Source: Bacteroidales bacterium
Lineage (GTDB): Bacteria > Bacteroidota > Bacteroidia > Bacteroidales > P3
Direction: 5' to 3'
DNA: 34,610 nucleotides
Assembly (NCBI GenBank): GCA_031256055.1
Contig: JAIRRI010000170.1
Location: 1 to 34,610, forward strand
The notes beneath the pieces are model-generated. The model had not been told where the DNA came from. It did not search any database and saw only the letters and a program-made list of their open reading frames with translations. Below are positions 1 to 8,344 of this stretch, one piece after another. Numbering within the stretch: position 1 is the first letter of the stretch; the number at the start of each line of letters is the position of its first letter. The position numbers and the translations under genes are program-made.

Positions 1-281
1 CGTTTGGACATATTTTTAAATATCTTATCCTGCACTTCCGTATCCACGCTCTTGAGTGCCTTTGAAAGCTCCTGGGAATCCACTTCCCGCATAACCTTTT
101 GAATATCCCTGTCTGACAAGAGAACAATATCCTCGAACACAAACATCTTTTTCCTGATCTCGTCGGCAAGCTTCGCGTCTTTCTTGCCAAGCTCGTCAAA
201 TATGTATTTTTCATTGCCCCTGTCCATATGGTTCAGGACATCTGCGATATAGTCTATGCCGCCGATTTGCGCGAAGTCGTA
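1..281 (-). CDS. fliG: FliG flagellar motor switch protein, internal fragment (foreign to the rest of the window)
   Basis: Read on the minus strand, this stretch is open from about position 281 to the left edge. It encodes a FliG middle/C-terminal segment: IGGIDYIADVLNHMDRGNEK, then LADEIRKKMFVFEDIVLL, then REVDSQELSKALKSV, then EVQDKIFKNMSKR. The MFVFEDI and KIFKNMSKR signatures are FliG hallmarks. FliG couples the flagellar rotor to the MS ring in the cytoplasm. Both ends are missing: the C-terminus lies beyond the window, and the N-terminal side stops where PurL homology begins on the other strand. Arginine codons here are mostly AGG and lysine is often AAG, unlike the downstream genes. 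Most Bacteroidota lack flagella, and the sequence looks spirochaete-like to me, which is an impression from memory and not a search. An assembly chimera is more likely than a true neighbour. Confidence 0.85.
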
Positions 282-3200
282 AATTATTTCAAAGCCGAAG
301 GACGCGATCCATTCGAAACCGAATTGAGAATTCTCGACACCTATTGGAGCGACCATTGCCGCCACACCACGTTCATGACGGAACTTGAAGAAATCACGAT
401 TGACGACTCTTTCATGAAAAATGAATTGCAAGATTCGTTGAACCTTTATCACAAGATGCGTAAAGAATTGGGTCGTGAAGACAAAAGCATTTGTCTAATG
501 GACGTCGCAACAATTGGCGCGCGCTACCTTCGAAAAAAGGGCTTGCTCGACGATTTGGAAGTAAGCGAGGAAAACAACGCGTGCAGCATTTTTATCAATG
601 TAGATGTGGATGGAAAACCCGAAAAATGGTTGCTGATGTTCAAAAACGAAACCCATAATCATCCTACGGAAATAGAGCCGTTTGGTGGTGCATCCACGTG
701 TTTGGGTGGTGCTATTCGTGACCCGCTTTCGGGACGCAGTTACGTGTATCAAGCCATGCGAGTAACGGGTGCAAGCGACATCTACAAACCCATTCGCGAA
801 ACGATGGAAGGGAAACTTCCGCAACGCATTATCAGCACAAAGGCTGCAGCGGGATATTCCAGCTATGGCAATCAAATCGGAATTCCGACTACGCACCTTC
901 GCGAAATCTACCATCCCAATTATGTTGCAAAACGAATGGAAATAGGTGCTGTCGTAGGTGCTGTCAAAGCAGACCATGTCAGACGTGAAACGCCGAAAAA
1001 AGGCGATATTATTTTACTGTTGGGTGGTCGCACGGGACGAGATGGTGTTGGCGGTGCAACAGGCTCATCTAAAGAACAAAATGTCAAATCAATTGAGGAA
1101 TGCAGTAGCGAGGTGCAAAAAGGCAATGCGCCTGAGGAGCGCAAACTTCTGCGTCTTTTCCGCAGACCGGAAGTTACTAAACACATCAAAAAATCCAACG
1201 ATTTCGGTGCAGGCGGAGTCAGTGTGGCAATAGGCGAATTAACAGACGGATTGGATATTTATCTCGACCGCATTCCGCTTAAATATAAAGGACTGAACTC
1301 TACGGAAATTGCCATCAGCGAATCGCAAGAACGCATGGCAGTGGTTATTTCACCTGAAAGCAAAAGTGAATTTGAAACCTATTGTGCGGAAGAAAATGTC
1401 GAAGTAACGCATGTTGCCGATGTTACCGACAGCAACAGAATGCGAATGTACAACAATGGAAAATTGGTTGTAGATTTGGCTCGTGAATTCATCGACAGCG
1501 CAGGTGCCAAGCATTTCGCGAAAGCGACTATCGGAAAAGTAGAAGAAAAAAATCCATTTATAAGAAACATCGAAGGCGCAACTTTAGAGGAAAAAATGTT
1601 GAACAACCTTAGCGATGACAATGTGCTTTCGCAAAAAGGATTGATAGAATTATTTGACTCAACGGTAGGCAGAGGCACAGTGTTAATGCCTTTTGGCGGA
1701 AAAACACAACACACGGAAACGCAAGTTTCAGTACAAAAAATTCCTGTTCAAAAAGGTTATACCGATACGGCGAGTATTATGGCGTTTGGGTATAATCCGT
1801 TTATTTCTGAGTGGAGCCCTTACCATGGTGCGGCTTACGCTGTTGTTGAGGCTGTAACGAAAGTTGTTGCAGCAGGTGCAAGTTACGAAAACATGCGATT
1901 TTCCTATCAAGAATATTTTGAACGCATGACTGATGATCCTCGCACGTGGGGTAAGCCTTTGAGCGCATTGCTCGGTGCTTTGAAAATGCAAAACGAACTT
2001 AGTTTGCCTTCCATCGGCGGAAAAGACTCGATGAGTGGAACATTCAAAGATATCAATGTTCCACCAACGCTTGTGGCTTTTGGAATCACTACCGTTGACG
2101 CAGGAAAAATCATAAGTCCCGAATTTAAGAAAGCAGGAAACGAAATCTATCTCATCAAACATACGCCTCTCGAAAATTATATGCCCGATACGGAACAATT
2201 GAAAAAGAATTGGAATTTTGTGACTGAATATATTCACAACGGAACAATTTTATCAGCATACTCTATCGGATTTGGTGGTGTTGGCGAGGTTTTAGCGAAA
2301 ATGGCGTTTGGAAATAATATTGGTGCAACGATTGATTATGACGATACATTGTTCGATTATTCATATGGTTCGATATTGGTAGAAACCAATAAAAAAATAG
2401 AATTTCAAGGTGCAATTCATATTGGAAATACCATTGTAGAGATGCACGGCCGTGCGTCTCTACAAATCAACGGCACACAAATTCCATTGGGCAAATTATA
2501 CAAATCCAATACCGAAAAATTTACTACGGTTTATCCTGATAAAATGGATTATAATTGTAGAGACAAGGCATGCTTTGTCTCTACAGAACCACACCCAAAA
2601 ATCAATTCCGAATATAAAGGCAACTTCATCGAAAAACCAGTCGCCTACCTCCCTGTTTTCCCCGGAACAAACAGCGATTACGACGTTGCAAAAGCATTCG
2701 AAAGGGCAGGGGCAAAAGTTGTTAGCACCGTATTTTGTAATCTTACAAGTGAGGATGTTTTCCGTTCCATCGAACAGATGAAAAATCAGATTAGTAAATG
2801 TCATATTTTTGCGATTAGTGGCGGTTTTTCAGCAGGTGACGAACCTGATGGAAGTGGAAAATTCATCGCCAGTGTGTTGAACAATAAAATCATTGCTGAC
2901 GAAATTCACAAATTGATTGAGCGTGGCGGTTTGATTTTGGGAATTTGTAACGGTTTCCAAGCCTTAGTCAAATCAGGACTTTTACCATACGGAAAATTAG
3001 GAATGGTGACCAAAGATTCGCCAACGTTATTCAAAAATGACATCAACCGTCATATCTCGCAAATTGCGAAAACTCGTGTATCATCACCAAATTCGCCATG
3101 GTTGGCAGGCTTCGATTTAGGCGAAGTTCACTCAATAGCCGTAAGCCACGGCGAAGGAAAATTCGTAGTTAGTGAAAAAATGGCGCAAGAACTTTTTGAC

Positions 3201-3434
3201 AACGGACAAGTGGCTTTTCAATACGTTGATCTCGACGGAAACGTTACTGGCGAATCGCCCTATAATCCTAACGGTTCGCAATACGCGATAGAAGGTATTA
3301 TCAGCCAAAACGGTCAAATCCTTGGCAAAATGGGACATTCGGAACGTTACGAAAACAATTTGTTTAAAAATATCAATGGCAACAAGGTGCAGAATATTTT
3401 TGCCAATGCAGTGAGGTATTTTAGGAAGTCTTAA
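228..3434 (+). CDS. purL: Phosphoribosylformylglycinamidine synthase (PurL), 5'-truncated, with two in-frame palindrome insertions
   Basis: PurL converts FGAR, glutamine and ATP to FGAM. Recognisable homology starts near position 282 (NYFKAEGRDPFETEL, then DTYWSDHCRHTTF). It includes the AIRS-like domains (FKNETHNHPTEIEPFGG, GGRTGRDGVGGATGSS, SIGGKDSMSG) and a C-terminal class I glutaminase with the catalytic Cys in GICNGFQ (about residue 907) and His in SHGEG and MGHSERYE. The long single-chain PurL is usually above 1200 residues; here about 200 N-terminal residues are absent and the first ~17 codons are antisense fliG, so the ATG at 228 is not a genuine start. Two palindromes add IVEMHGRASLQ (around residue 737) and CRDKACFVST (around residue 777), both in the linker before the glutaminase domain. 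First gene of the purine cluster in this window. Confidence 0.93.
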   Translation: MVQDICDIVYAADLREVVNYFKAEGRDPFETELRILDTYWSDHCRHTTFMTELEEITIDDSFMKNELQDSLNLYHKMRKELGREDKSICLMDVATIGARYLRKKGLLDDLEVSEENNACSIFINVDVDGKPEKWLLMFKNETHNHPTEIEPFGGASTCLGGAIRDPLSGRSYVYQAMRVTGASDIYKPIRETMEGKLPQRIISTKAAAGYSSYGNQIGIPTTHLREIYHPNYVAKRMEIGAVVGAVKADHVRRETPKKGDIILLLGGRTGRDGVGGATGSSKEQNVKSIEECSSEVQKGNAPEERKLLRLFRRPEVTKHIKKSNDFGAGGVSVAIGELTDGLDIYLDRIPLKYKGLNSTEIAISESQERMAVVISPESKSEFETYCAEENVEVTHVADVTDSNRMRMYNNGKLVVDLAREFIDSAGAKHFAKATIGKVEEKNPFIRNIEGATLEEKMLNNLSDDNVLSQKGLIELFDSTVGRGTVLMPFGGKTQHTETQVSVQKIPVQKGYTDTASIMAFGYNPFISEWSPYHGAAYAVVEAVTKVVAAGASYENMRFSYQEYFERMTDDPRTWGKPLSALLGALKMQNELSLPSIGGKDSMSGTFKDINVPPTLVAFGITTVDAGKIISPEFKKAGNEIYLIKHTPLENYMPDTEQLKKNWNFVTEYIHNGTILSAYSIGFGGVGEVLAKMAFGNNIGATIDYDDTLFDYSYGSILVETNKKIEFQGAIHIGNTIVEMHGRASLQINGTQIPLGKLYKSNTEKFTTVYPDKMDYNCRDKACFVSTEPHPKINSEYKGNFIEKPVAYLPVFPGTNSDYDVAKAFERAGAKVVSTVFCNLTSEDVFRSIEQMKNQISKCHIFAISGGFSAGDEPDGSGKFIASVLNNKIIADEIHKLIERGGLILGICNGFQALVKSGLLPYGKLGMVTKDSPTLFKNDINRHISQIAKTRVSSPNSPWLAGFDLGEVHSIAVSHGEGKFVVSEKMAQELFDNGQVAFQYVDLDGNVTGESPYNPNGSQYAIEGIISQNGQILGKMGHSERYENNLFKNINGNKVQNIFANAVRYFRKS
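2436..2463. repeat. 28-bp palindrome copy 1 inside purL
   Basis: Starts GTAGAGATGCACGG and ends with its near-perfect reverse complement CCGTGCGTCTCTAC. One T/G asymmetry is the only mismatch, and the flanking TT/AA extend the palindrome. It is translated in frame as VEMHGRASL without interrupting purL. Confidence 0.9.
2557..2584. repeat. 28-bp palindrome copy 2 inside purL (variant core)
   Basis: Starts GTAGAGACAAGGCA and ends TGCTTTGTCTCTAC, with a GCATGC centre. The outer arms match the other family members but the interior differs. It is read in the second open frame as CRDKACFVST, only 93 bases after copy 1. Confidence 0.88.
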
Positions 3435-3460
3435 CAGTTGTTTAATTTATTTTTTTTTCG

Positions 3461-3468
3461 TATCTTTG
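3461..3468 (+). promoter_or_regulatory. Bacteroidota-type -7 box for purC
   Basis: TATCTTTG follows a run of nine T and CG. A TTG about 20 bases upstream (3438-3440) could be the -33 element. The purC ATG is 30 bases downstream. The spacing fits the Bacteroidota housekeeping sigma consensus. It implies that purC onward can be transcribed separately from purL. Confidence 0.7.
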
Positions 3469-3498
3469 CAGGTGTAAATCCACCCAAAACATCCAACC

Positions 3499-4206
3499 AT
3501 GCAAAAGCACGAAATGCTCTACGAGGGCAAAGCCAAACAAGTTTACAAAACGGACAACCCTGACCTTATTGTTATTCGCTATAAAGACGACGCTACAGCG
3601 TTCAACAATGTGAAAAAATCGTCTATCGAAAACAAGGGGCTACTCAACAACGAAATATCGTCTATCATTTTCGGTAAGTTGCATGAAGCCGGTATCAAAA
3701 CCCATTTCGTCGAAAAATTGAACGAGCGTGAACAACTCTGCCGTGTTGTGGATATTTTTCCGTTGGAGTTCATCATGCGAAATATCATTGCCGGTTCGAT
3801 GGCGAAACGCCTTGATATTCCCGAAGGAACGAAACCGAATAATGAAATCATCGACATTTGCTACAAGAAAGACGAGTTGGGCGATCCGCTCATTAACGAT
3901 GACCACGCCGTAGCGCTTGGCGCAGCAACTTACGAGGAATTGGAAATTATGTACAACATGACTCGCAAAATCAATGAAATGCTGACAAAACTTTTCAAAG
4001 ATTTAGGTATCACACTTGTCGATTTCAAAATAGAATTCGGTAAAACACGCGATGGCGAAATTGTTTTGGCTGATGAAATCAGCCCCGACACCTGCCGTCT
4101 TTGGGATATCGAAACCAATGAAAAATTAGACAAAGACCGCTTTCGTCGCGACCTTGGCAAAGTACGAGAAGCATACGAGGAAATTTTGCACAGACTCACA
4201 AAATAA
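3499..4206 (+). CDS. purC: Phosphoribosylaminoimidazole-succinocarboxamide synthase (SAICAR synthetase)
   Basis: PurC ligates aspartate to CAIR with ATP to give SAICAR in the cytosol. At 235 residues it has the normal length of the short bacterial form. Visible signatures are the N-terminal [26 protein letters not shown] in the nucleotide-binding lobe, [23 protein letters not shown] and the strongly conserved [12 protein letters not shown] followed by KDRFRRDLG. The start follows a clear -7 promoter box and gives the expected N-terminus. It lies 64 bases after purL and is followed by a 59-base spacer containing a small repeat before purF. No oddities in the coding sequence. Confidence 0.97.
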   Translation: MQKHEMLYEGKAKQVYKTDNPDLIVIRYKDDATAFNNVKKSSIENKGLLNNEISSIIFGKLHEAGIKTHFVEKLNEREQLCRVVDIFPLEFIMRNIIAGSMAKRLDIPEGTKPNNEIIDICYKKDELGDPLINDDHAVALGAATYEELEIMYNMTRKINEMLTKLFKDLGITLVDFKIEFGKTRDGEIVLADEISPDTCRLWDIETNEKLDKDRFRRDLGKVREAYEEILHRLTK

Positions 4207-4214
4207 GACACGTC

Positions 4215-4236
4215 ATCCCGAGCGTAGTCGAGGGAT
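4215..4236. repeat. Short dispersed repeat with GAGCGTAGTCGA core
   Basis: ATCCCGAGCGTAGTCG followed by AGGGAT forms a small hairpin (ATCCC/GGGAT) between purC and purF. The 12-base core GAGCGTAGTCGA recurs as its exact reverse complement at 19572-19583. A diverged 22-bp copy lies at 18509-18530. Confidence 0.6.
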
Positions 4237-4265
4237 CCCCTTGCCACAAAACACAATAAACAACT

Positions 4266-5675
4266 ATGACATTTATCAACGATAGAGAACTAAACGAGGA
4301 ATGCGGTGTTTTCGGCGTATTCGGCATACCTGACGCGGCGACACTTACTTATTACGGCTTACACGCGTTACAACACAGAGGACAGGAAGGTTGCGGAATT
4401 GCGCGCGTAAAAAACCGTGTATTCAAACGTATAAAAGGTGAAGGATTAGTTACCGAAGTATTCAACGAGGAAAATCTTGCCACGCTCGACGGCGATATGG
4501 CTATTGGGCACGTTCGCTACTCTTCGAATGACAAGGGAGGTATTGAAAACGTTCAGCCTTTTTTGTTCATGCACAATACGGGCGATTTTGCAACGGCGCA
4601 CAACGGCAGTATTGTCAATGCAGCACAACTCAAAAAACAATTAGAGGACAATGGCAGTCTTTTCCATTCCACTTCGGACAGCGAAATTTTCGCACATCTT
4701 GTAAAAAAAGAAAGCGACGACCAAGACAGACTCAATGCTATTATCGACGCGCTGAATCAAATAGAAGGCGCGTTCGCTTTTCTTATCATGACCGCAAGCA
4801 AAATCTATGCTTGTCGCGACAAACACGGCTTGCGACCACTTTCTTTAGGAACATTCAATGGTGGTTATGTGGTTAGCAGTGAAACCTGCGCATTCAATGT
4901 GGTTGGAGCAGAATTTCTTAGAGATGTAAAGCCCGGCGAAGTTGTCGTTATAGATAAAAATGGATTAACAAGTGTAGATTACTCAAAAGACAAACATCAC
5001 AATATATGTTCGATGGAATATATCTATTTTTCCCGCCCCGACAGCGATATAGAAGGAACAAATGTTCATACGTTTCGTAAGAAAACGGGCAAACTGCTGT
5101 TCCGCGAAGCGCCTCCCGTTGAAGCAGATGTTGTAATTGGCGTGCCCGATTCCAGTTTAAGCGCTGCCATAGGATACAGCGAGGAAAGCGGCATTCCGTA
5201 TGAAATGGGGATTATCAAAAATAGATATGTCGGCAGAACATTTATTCAACCTTCTCAAGAATTGCGCGAAAAGGGCGTCAGAATGAAGTTATCGGCAGTT
5301 AGAAGTATTGTCAACGGTAAACGCGTTATTCTTGTAGACGATTCGATTGTTAGAGGAACTACGTCCAGACGAACCGTTCGAATGCTCAAACAAGCCGGTG
5401 CAAAGGAAGTACATTTGCGCATTGCCAGTCCGCTGATTACACATCCGTGTTTTTATGGCGTAGATACATCCACGTATGAGGAACTTATTGGCGCAAAATT
5501 TAAAGAGAAACTCGAAAAAATCAAGGAAAGTATCGGTGCTGATTCGCTTGCTTACCTATCGCCCGAATCGCTTTATGAGGCTGCCAACAATAACTGTGAA
5601 CTTTGCCTCGCATGTTTCACAGGCGATTATCCTACTGCGCTTTACCAATCTATACACGATGTAAACAAAATATAA
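4266..5675 (+). CDS. purF: Amidophosphoribosyltransferase (glutamine PRPP amidotransferase)
   Basis: PurF makes 5-phosphoribosylamine from PRPP and glutamine, the committed step of purine synthesis. The N-terminal Ntn glutaminase has Cys13 in [11 protein letters not shown], so a 12-residue propeptide is probably cleaved. [15 protein letters not shown] and GHVRYSS follow. The C-terminal phosphoribosyltransferase domain has the PRPP loop [14 protein letters not shown] near residues 354-367. Cysteines in [22 protein letters not shown] and [13 protein letters not shown] (C444, C447 and C450) fit the [4Fe-4S]-containing Bacillus-type enzyme. Length of 469 residues is normal. It ends one base before purM, so the two are cotranscribed. 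Confidence 0.97.
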   Translation: MTFINDRELNEECGVFGVFGIPDAATLTYYGLHALQHRGQEGCGIARVKNRVFKRIKGEGLVTEVFNEENLATLDGDMAIGHVRYSSNDKGGIENVQPFLFMHNTGDFATAHNGSIVNAAQLKKQLEDNGSLFHSTSDSEIFAHLVKKESDDQDRLNAIIDALNQIEGAFAFLIMTASKIYACRDKHGLRPLSLGTFNGGYVVSSETCAFNVVGAEFLRDVKPGEVVVIDKNGLTSVDYSKDKHHNICSMEYIYFSRPDSDIEGTNVHTFRKKTGKLLFREAPPVEADVVIGVPDSSLSAAIGYSEESGIPYEMGIIKNRYVGRTFIQPSQELREKGVRMKLSAVRSIVNGKRVILVDDSIVRGTTSRRTVRMLKQAGAKEVHLRIASPLITHPCFYGVDTSTYEELIGAKFKEKLEKIKESIGADSLAYLSPESLYEAANNNCELCLACFTGDYPTALYQSIHDVNKI

Positions 5676-5676
5676 T

Positions 5677-6699
5677 ATGGCAAAAACCTACGAAAAAGCA
5701 GGCGTAAACCTCGAAGCAGGTTATGAAGTTGTTCGCCGAATAAAAAAACATGTTGCATCCACTCAAAGACTCGGCGTTATGGGTAATATCGGGGCATTTG
5801 GCGGAATGTTCGATCTTTCGGCGCTTAATGTCAAAGAGCCGATACTTGTTAGCGGAACAGATGGTGTTGGCACAAAATTGAAACTTGCGTTCGAACTTGA
5901 TAAGCACGACACCATAGGTATAGACGCCGTAGCCATGTGTGTGAATGATGTTTTGGCACAAGGTGCCGAACCGTTGTTTTTCCTTGATTATATTGCTGTT
6001 GGAAGCAACGAGCCTACGAAGATAGAAGCGATTGTGAGCGGTGTTGCCGAAGGTTGCCGTCAAGCGGGATGTGCGCTCATCGGTGGCGAAACCGCCGAAA
6101 TGCCTGGTATGTACGCTGATGGCGAATATGACATTGCCGGATTTACATGCGGTGTTGTTGAAAAATCGAAATTGATTGATGGCTCGAAAGTCGCTGTGGG
6201 CGATGTATTGATTGGAATTGCTTCGAGTGGTGTGCATTCCAATGGGTTCAGCCTTGTGCGAAAAATTGTGAAGGATGCAAATCTCAATTTGGATGAAAGA
6301 TATCTTGAATTTAGCGGAAAAACACTTGGCGAAGTGTTGTTAACACCGACGAAAATATACATAAAATCCGTTTTGGAAGTTGTAGCAAACTGCGATGTTC
6401 ACGGTATCAGTCACATCACGGGAGGCGGATTTGATGAAAACATTCCACGCATCCTAAAAGATGGGCAAGGCGTAGAAATCAACGCAGGGTCTTGGGATAT
6501 TTTACCCATATTCACATTCTTGGAAAAGCACGGAAACATTAATCATCGCGAGATGTTTAATATTTTCAATATGGGTATCGGTATGGTTATTGCGCTAAGC
6601 GAAACTGAGGCGGAAAAAGCAATAGAGATTTTGAAATTGCATGGGGAAACAGCAACAATCATTGGCCGAATTATTGAAGGCGAAGGCGTATATTTATGA
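5677..6699 (+). CDS. purM: Phosphoribosylformylglycinamidine cyclo-ligase (AIR synthetase)
   Basis: PurM closes the imidazole ring, converting FGAM to AIR with ATP. The 340 residues match the family. Visible signatures are [36 protein letters not shown], the glycine-rich [30 protein letters not shown] and [15 protein letters not shown]. The start lies one base after the purF stop. The TGA stop is followed immediately by GTTAGGC (6700-6706), which matches the integron core consensus GTTRRRY and may mark insertion of the following accessory genes. Confidence 0.97.
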   Translation: MAKTYEKAGVNLEAGYEVVRRIKKHVASTQRLGVMGNIGAFGGMFDLSALNVKEPILVSGTDGVGTKLKLAFELDKHDTIGIDAVAMCVNDVLAQGAEPLFFLDYIAVGSNEPTKIEAIVSGVAEGCRQAGCALIGGETAEMPGMYADGEYDIAGFTCGVVEKSKLIDGSKVAVGDVLIGIASSGVHSNGFSLVRKIVKDANLNLDERYLEFSGKTLGEVLLTPTKIYIKSVLEVVANCDVHGISHITGGGFDENIPRILKDGQGVEINAGSWDILPIFTFLEKHGNINHREMFNIFNMGIGMVIALSETEAEKAIEILKLHGETATIIGRIIEGEGVYL

Positions 6700-6722
6700 G
6701 TTAGGCGTCAGTAGCAAACAAC

Positions 6723-7052
6723 GTGGCAGAATATTTGACAAAAATTTTAAAAATAAAAGAAATGAACACAAAAGAACAACTTAAAAAAAATGCTGAATTC
6801 GTTTTGGCAAAATTTACTGATAACTTTGAAATCACAAAAGTAACTCCATTTGAAGAAGTAATAGACGAAGAACTTGGAAATGATTTAGAATTTTCATTTG
6901 AAATCAAGGGAATACCACTTACAGTAACCGTTTCGAGTGATGATTATGTAGATTTGTGGCGGGATGATATAAATGCAGGTATGGGATTTCCTATTGAAGA
7001 TTTGAAAGGTTCTCATTTTTTTGAAAACATTAACAAACAAATAAAATTATGA
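6723..7052 (+). CDS. Small unknown protein (possible cassette gene)
   Basis: A soluble, acidic protein of 109 residues from a GTG start. An ATG at 6762 would give 96 residues (MNTKEQLKKNAEFVLAKF) and may be the true start. I recognise no family. The middle is rich in Glu/Asp and beta-branched residues (VTPFEEVIDEELGNDLEF), followed by FEIKGIPLTVTVSSDDYVDL and a C-terminal FPIEDLKGSHFFENI, which suggests a compact alpha/beta fold. There is no signal peptide or membrane segment. The stop overlaps the next start as ATGA, so the two genes are translationally coupled. Composition is more AT-rich than the flanking purine genes, which fits acquired DNA. Confidence 0.7.
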   Translation: MAEYLTKILKIKEMNTKEQLKKNAEFVLAKFTDNFEITKVTPFEEVIDEELGNDLEFSFEIKGIPLTVTVSSDDYVDLWRDDINAGMGFPIEDLKGSHFFENINKQIKL

Positions 7053-7339
7053 TAAAAAAAATCATAACGATATTCTGTGCGGTAGCACTTTTCTCTTCTT
7101 GCAAAACTTCTATGACGCCAATAGAGGTTCACAATACTTTGCCTAAATATACAAAAACTACGTTTTTGACTGCGTCACAAGCCCAAAACTCAAATTGTAC
7201 TTGTTTGACAAAAGACCGAAGTTACACAGCCCCTATTGGTATGACAGTAAATGCTGATTTAAGGAATGGTGCAAAAGGAATTGACGAATGGGTTGCTTTG
7301 GACGGAGGAAACGCTTATGTTTTGAGAAATTTTCAATAG
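7049..7339 (+). CDS. Small predicted lipoprotein of unknown function
   Basis: Ninety-six residues. The N-terminus MIKKIITIFCAVALFSSC is a lipoprotein signal with lipobox LFSSC, so the mature protein would be acylated on Cys18 and anchored in the envelope. The remaining ~78 residues contain NSNCTCLTKDRSYTAPIG and NADLRNGAKGIDEWVALDGG; I recognise no family. It overlaps the preceding gene by four bases (ATGA). An intracellular protein followed by a small lipoprotein would fit a cassette-encoded pair, but no function can be assigned. Confidence 0.7.
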   Translation: MIKKIITIFCAVALFSSCKTSMTPIEVHNTLPKYTKTTFLTASQAQNSNCTCLTKDRSYTAPIGMTVNADLRNGAKGIDEWVALDGGNAYVLRNFQ

Positions 7340-7419
7340 AAGACTGTTAGGAAAGATGCTACGCAGTTGTACATTGAGTTTGATACATACATTTGCAAAT
7401 AGAGAACGTAAAGCCGAAC

Positions 7420-7537
7420 GCCTAACTTGCGGTTTGGCGCAATGGCGTTCGCACTCCGCCGAAACAAAAATGGAGATAAAAAACATACCGCCGAAAGTTT
7501 TTGGTTCGCCACTTCGCCAAGTCGCCGGTCGTTATCT
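7420..7537. repeat. attC-like imperfect inverted repeat within the 346-base gene-free gap
   Basis: GCCTAAC at the left and GTTATCT at the right bracket two paired blocks. TTGGCG-CAA-TGGCG (7434-7447) pairs with CGCCA-CTT-CGCCAA (7507-7520), leaving a three-base internal bulge. Such bulged stems with terminal RYYYAAC/GTTRRRY-like boxes are the layout of integron attC sites. The rest of the gap (7340-7685) holds no convincing gene; a 72-codon open frame at 7356-7574 runs straight through the inverted repeat and has no homology I recognise. Confidence 0.45.
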
Positions 7538-7647
7538 GCAAGCAAGCGAGGGCGTTTTAACACCAAATCCATAACTCATAATTCATAACTAAAAATATGA
7601 AAAAACTGATATTTATTGTTTTTTTTGGTGATTTCAAAAAAAAATTG

Positions 7648-7655
7648 TAACTTTG
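7648..7655 (+). promoter_or_regulatory. -7 box of the mntA-hepT toxin-antitoxin operon
   Basis: TAACTTTG with TTTG at 7624-7627, a spacer of 20 bases, fits the Bacteroidota -33/-7 pattern. It lies 30 bases before the mntA ATG. Because hepT runs into purN, this promoter may also feed purN, pspC and purH. Confidence 0.6.
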
Positions 7656-7685
7656 TAGTTGATTAGGTGTTAATTTTATACGAGT

Positions 7686-7979
7686 ATGCAAACTCAAAGC
7701 GAATATCTGAATAAATTAAAGCAATTCAAACAGCAGTATTCTTCTGAATATGGCATTGAACGCATTGGCATTTTCGGTTCTGTGGCTCGTGGCGAACAAA
7801 CGGAACATAGCGATATAGATATTTATTACGAAGGCAAATCTCTCGGATTAAAGTCGCTTGTAGAATTTCCAATGGAACTTGAACGTTTTTTTGGTGCTCC
7901 TGTTGACGTGGTAAGAAAGAACAATAATCTACGCCCTTCTTTTCTAAAACGCATTATGCAAGACATTATTTATGCATAA
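7686..7979 (+). CDS. mntA: MntA-type minimal nucleotidyltransferase antitoxin
   Basis: A 97-residue minimal nucleotidyltransferase. The active-site signature GS-x10-DxD is complete: Gly31-Ser32 in IGIFGSVARGE and Asp43/Asp45 in SDIDIYYEG. In characterised MntA-HepT systems such proteins act as antitoxins by transferring AMP from ATP to a tyrosine near the HEPN active site. The C-terminal half (FPMELERFFGAPVDVVRKNN, then RPSFLKRIMQDIIYA) is typical of the family. Its stop lies inside the start of the next gene (overlap ATGCATAA, eight bases), the usual coupling for the pair. Located between purM and purN. Confidence 0.9.
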   Translation: MQTQSEYLNKLKQFKQQYSSEYGIERIGIFGSVARGEQTEHSDIDIYYEGKSLGLKSLVEFPMELERFFGAPVDVVRKNNNLRPSFLKRIMQDIIYA

Positions 7980-8343
7980 TAAAACGTTGATCATAGAGAC
8001 GCTGGAACAGGTAGAGCAGGTTATTGAAAATCTGCTCGAAAGTACGGACAATTTATCAGACATTAATGAGTTGTTAGAATCGGCAGACGGAATGTTGCGT
8101 TTGAATGGAATTTGCATGTGTTTTATCATTATTGGCGAAGAAATAAAGCGGATTGATAAATATACGGACGAAAAATTTCTTTCAAATTACCCATCAATTC
8201 CTTGGCAAAACATTAAAGGAATGCGCAATCGAATTGCACACGGTTATTTTGAAATTGATGCAGATGTTGTTTTTGACACTTTGAAAAATGATATTCCGCC
8301 ACTTCTTGCCGTTATAAAGCAGATGAAGAAAGACCTTTTATAA
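7972..8343 (+). CDS. hepT: HepT-like HEPN-domain RNase toxin (DUF86)
   Basis: An all-helical protein of 123 residues. Its HEPN catalytic motif R-x4-H-x-Y is intact: Arg85, His90 and Tyr92 in MRNRIAHGYFEID. Known HepT toxins are RNases, and the tyrosine of this motif is the residue adenylylated by MntA for neutralisation, so this pair has the residues needed for that mechanism. The N-terminal helices (LEQVEQVIENLLESTDNL) and CMCFIIIGEEIKRIDK are typical. It overlaps mntA by eight bases and ends one base before the purN start codon, tying toxin translation to a housekeeping gene. Activity is inferred from motif only. Confidence 0.9.
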   Translation: MHNKTLIIETLEQVEQVIENLLESTDNLSDINELLESADGMLRLNGICMCFIIIGEEIKRIDKYTDEKFLSNYPSIPWQNIKGMRNRIAHGYFEIDADVVFDTLKNDIPPLLAVIKQMKKDLL

Positions 8344-8344
8344 A

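Larger units (their letters stand above)
6701..7530 (+). mobile_element. Candidate integron-type gene cassette inserted after purM (two small genes plus attC-like end)
   Basis: At the left end, G|TTAGGC (6700-6706) fits GTTRRRY. Near the right end, GCCTAAC (7420-7426) fits RYYYAAC and is the exact reverse complement of GTTAGGC. It opens a ~118-base imperfect inverted structure that ends in GTTATCT (7531-7537). A cassette recombined at a secondary G|TT site would leave exactly these junctions: TTAGGC at its start and its last G before the host TTATCT. The first gene starts 22 bases into the element, a typical short cassette leader. No integrase is in the window. The right boundary GTTATCT departs from GTTRRRY, and two genes with an 80-base gap before the attC-like end are less typical. 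The call is inference. Confidence 0.4.

Noticed and set aside
495-977. Long minus-strand open frame opposite purL
   Set aside because: It is antisense to a well-conserved part of purL, has no homology I recognise, and its composition follows the opposite strand.
1379-1714. Possible frameshift or pseudogene in purL beyond the 5' truncation
   Set aside because: The plus-strand frame is continuous with conserved motifs in order from 282 to 3434; only the 5' end is missing.
7356-7574. 72-codon open frame in the gap between the lipoprotein gene and mntA
   Set aside because: It runs through an attC-like inverted repeat, has no ribosome-binding context or recognisable domain, and reads like translated non-coding DNA.
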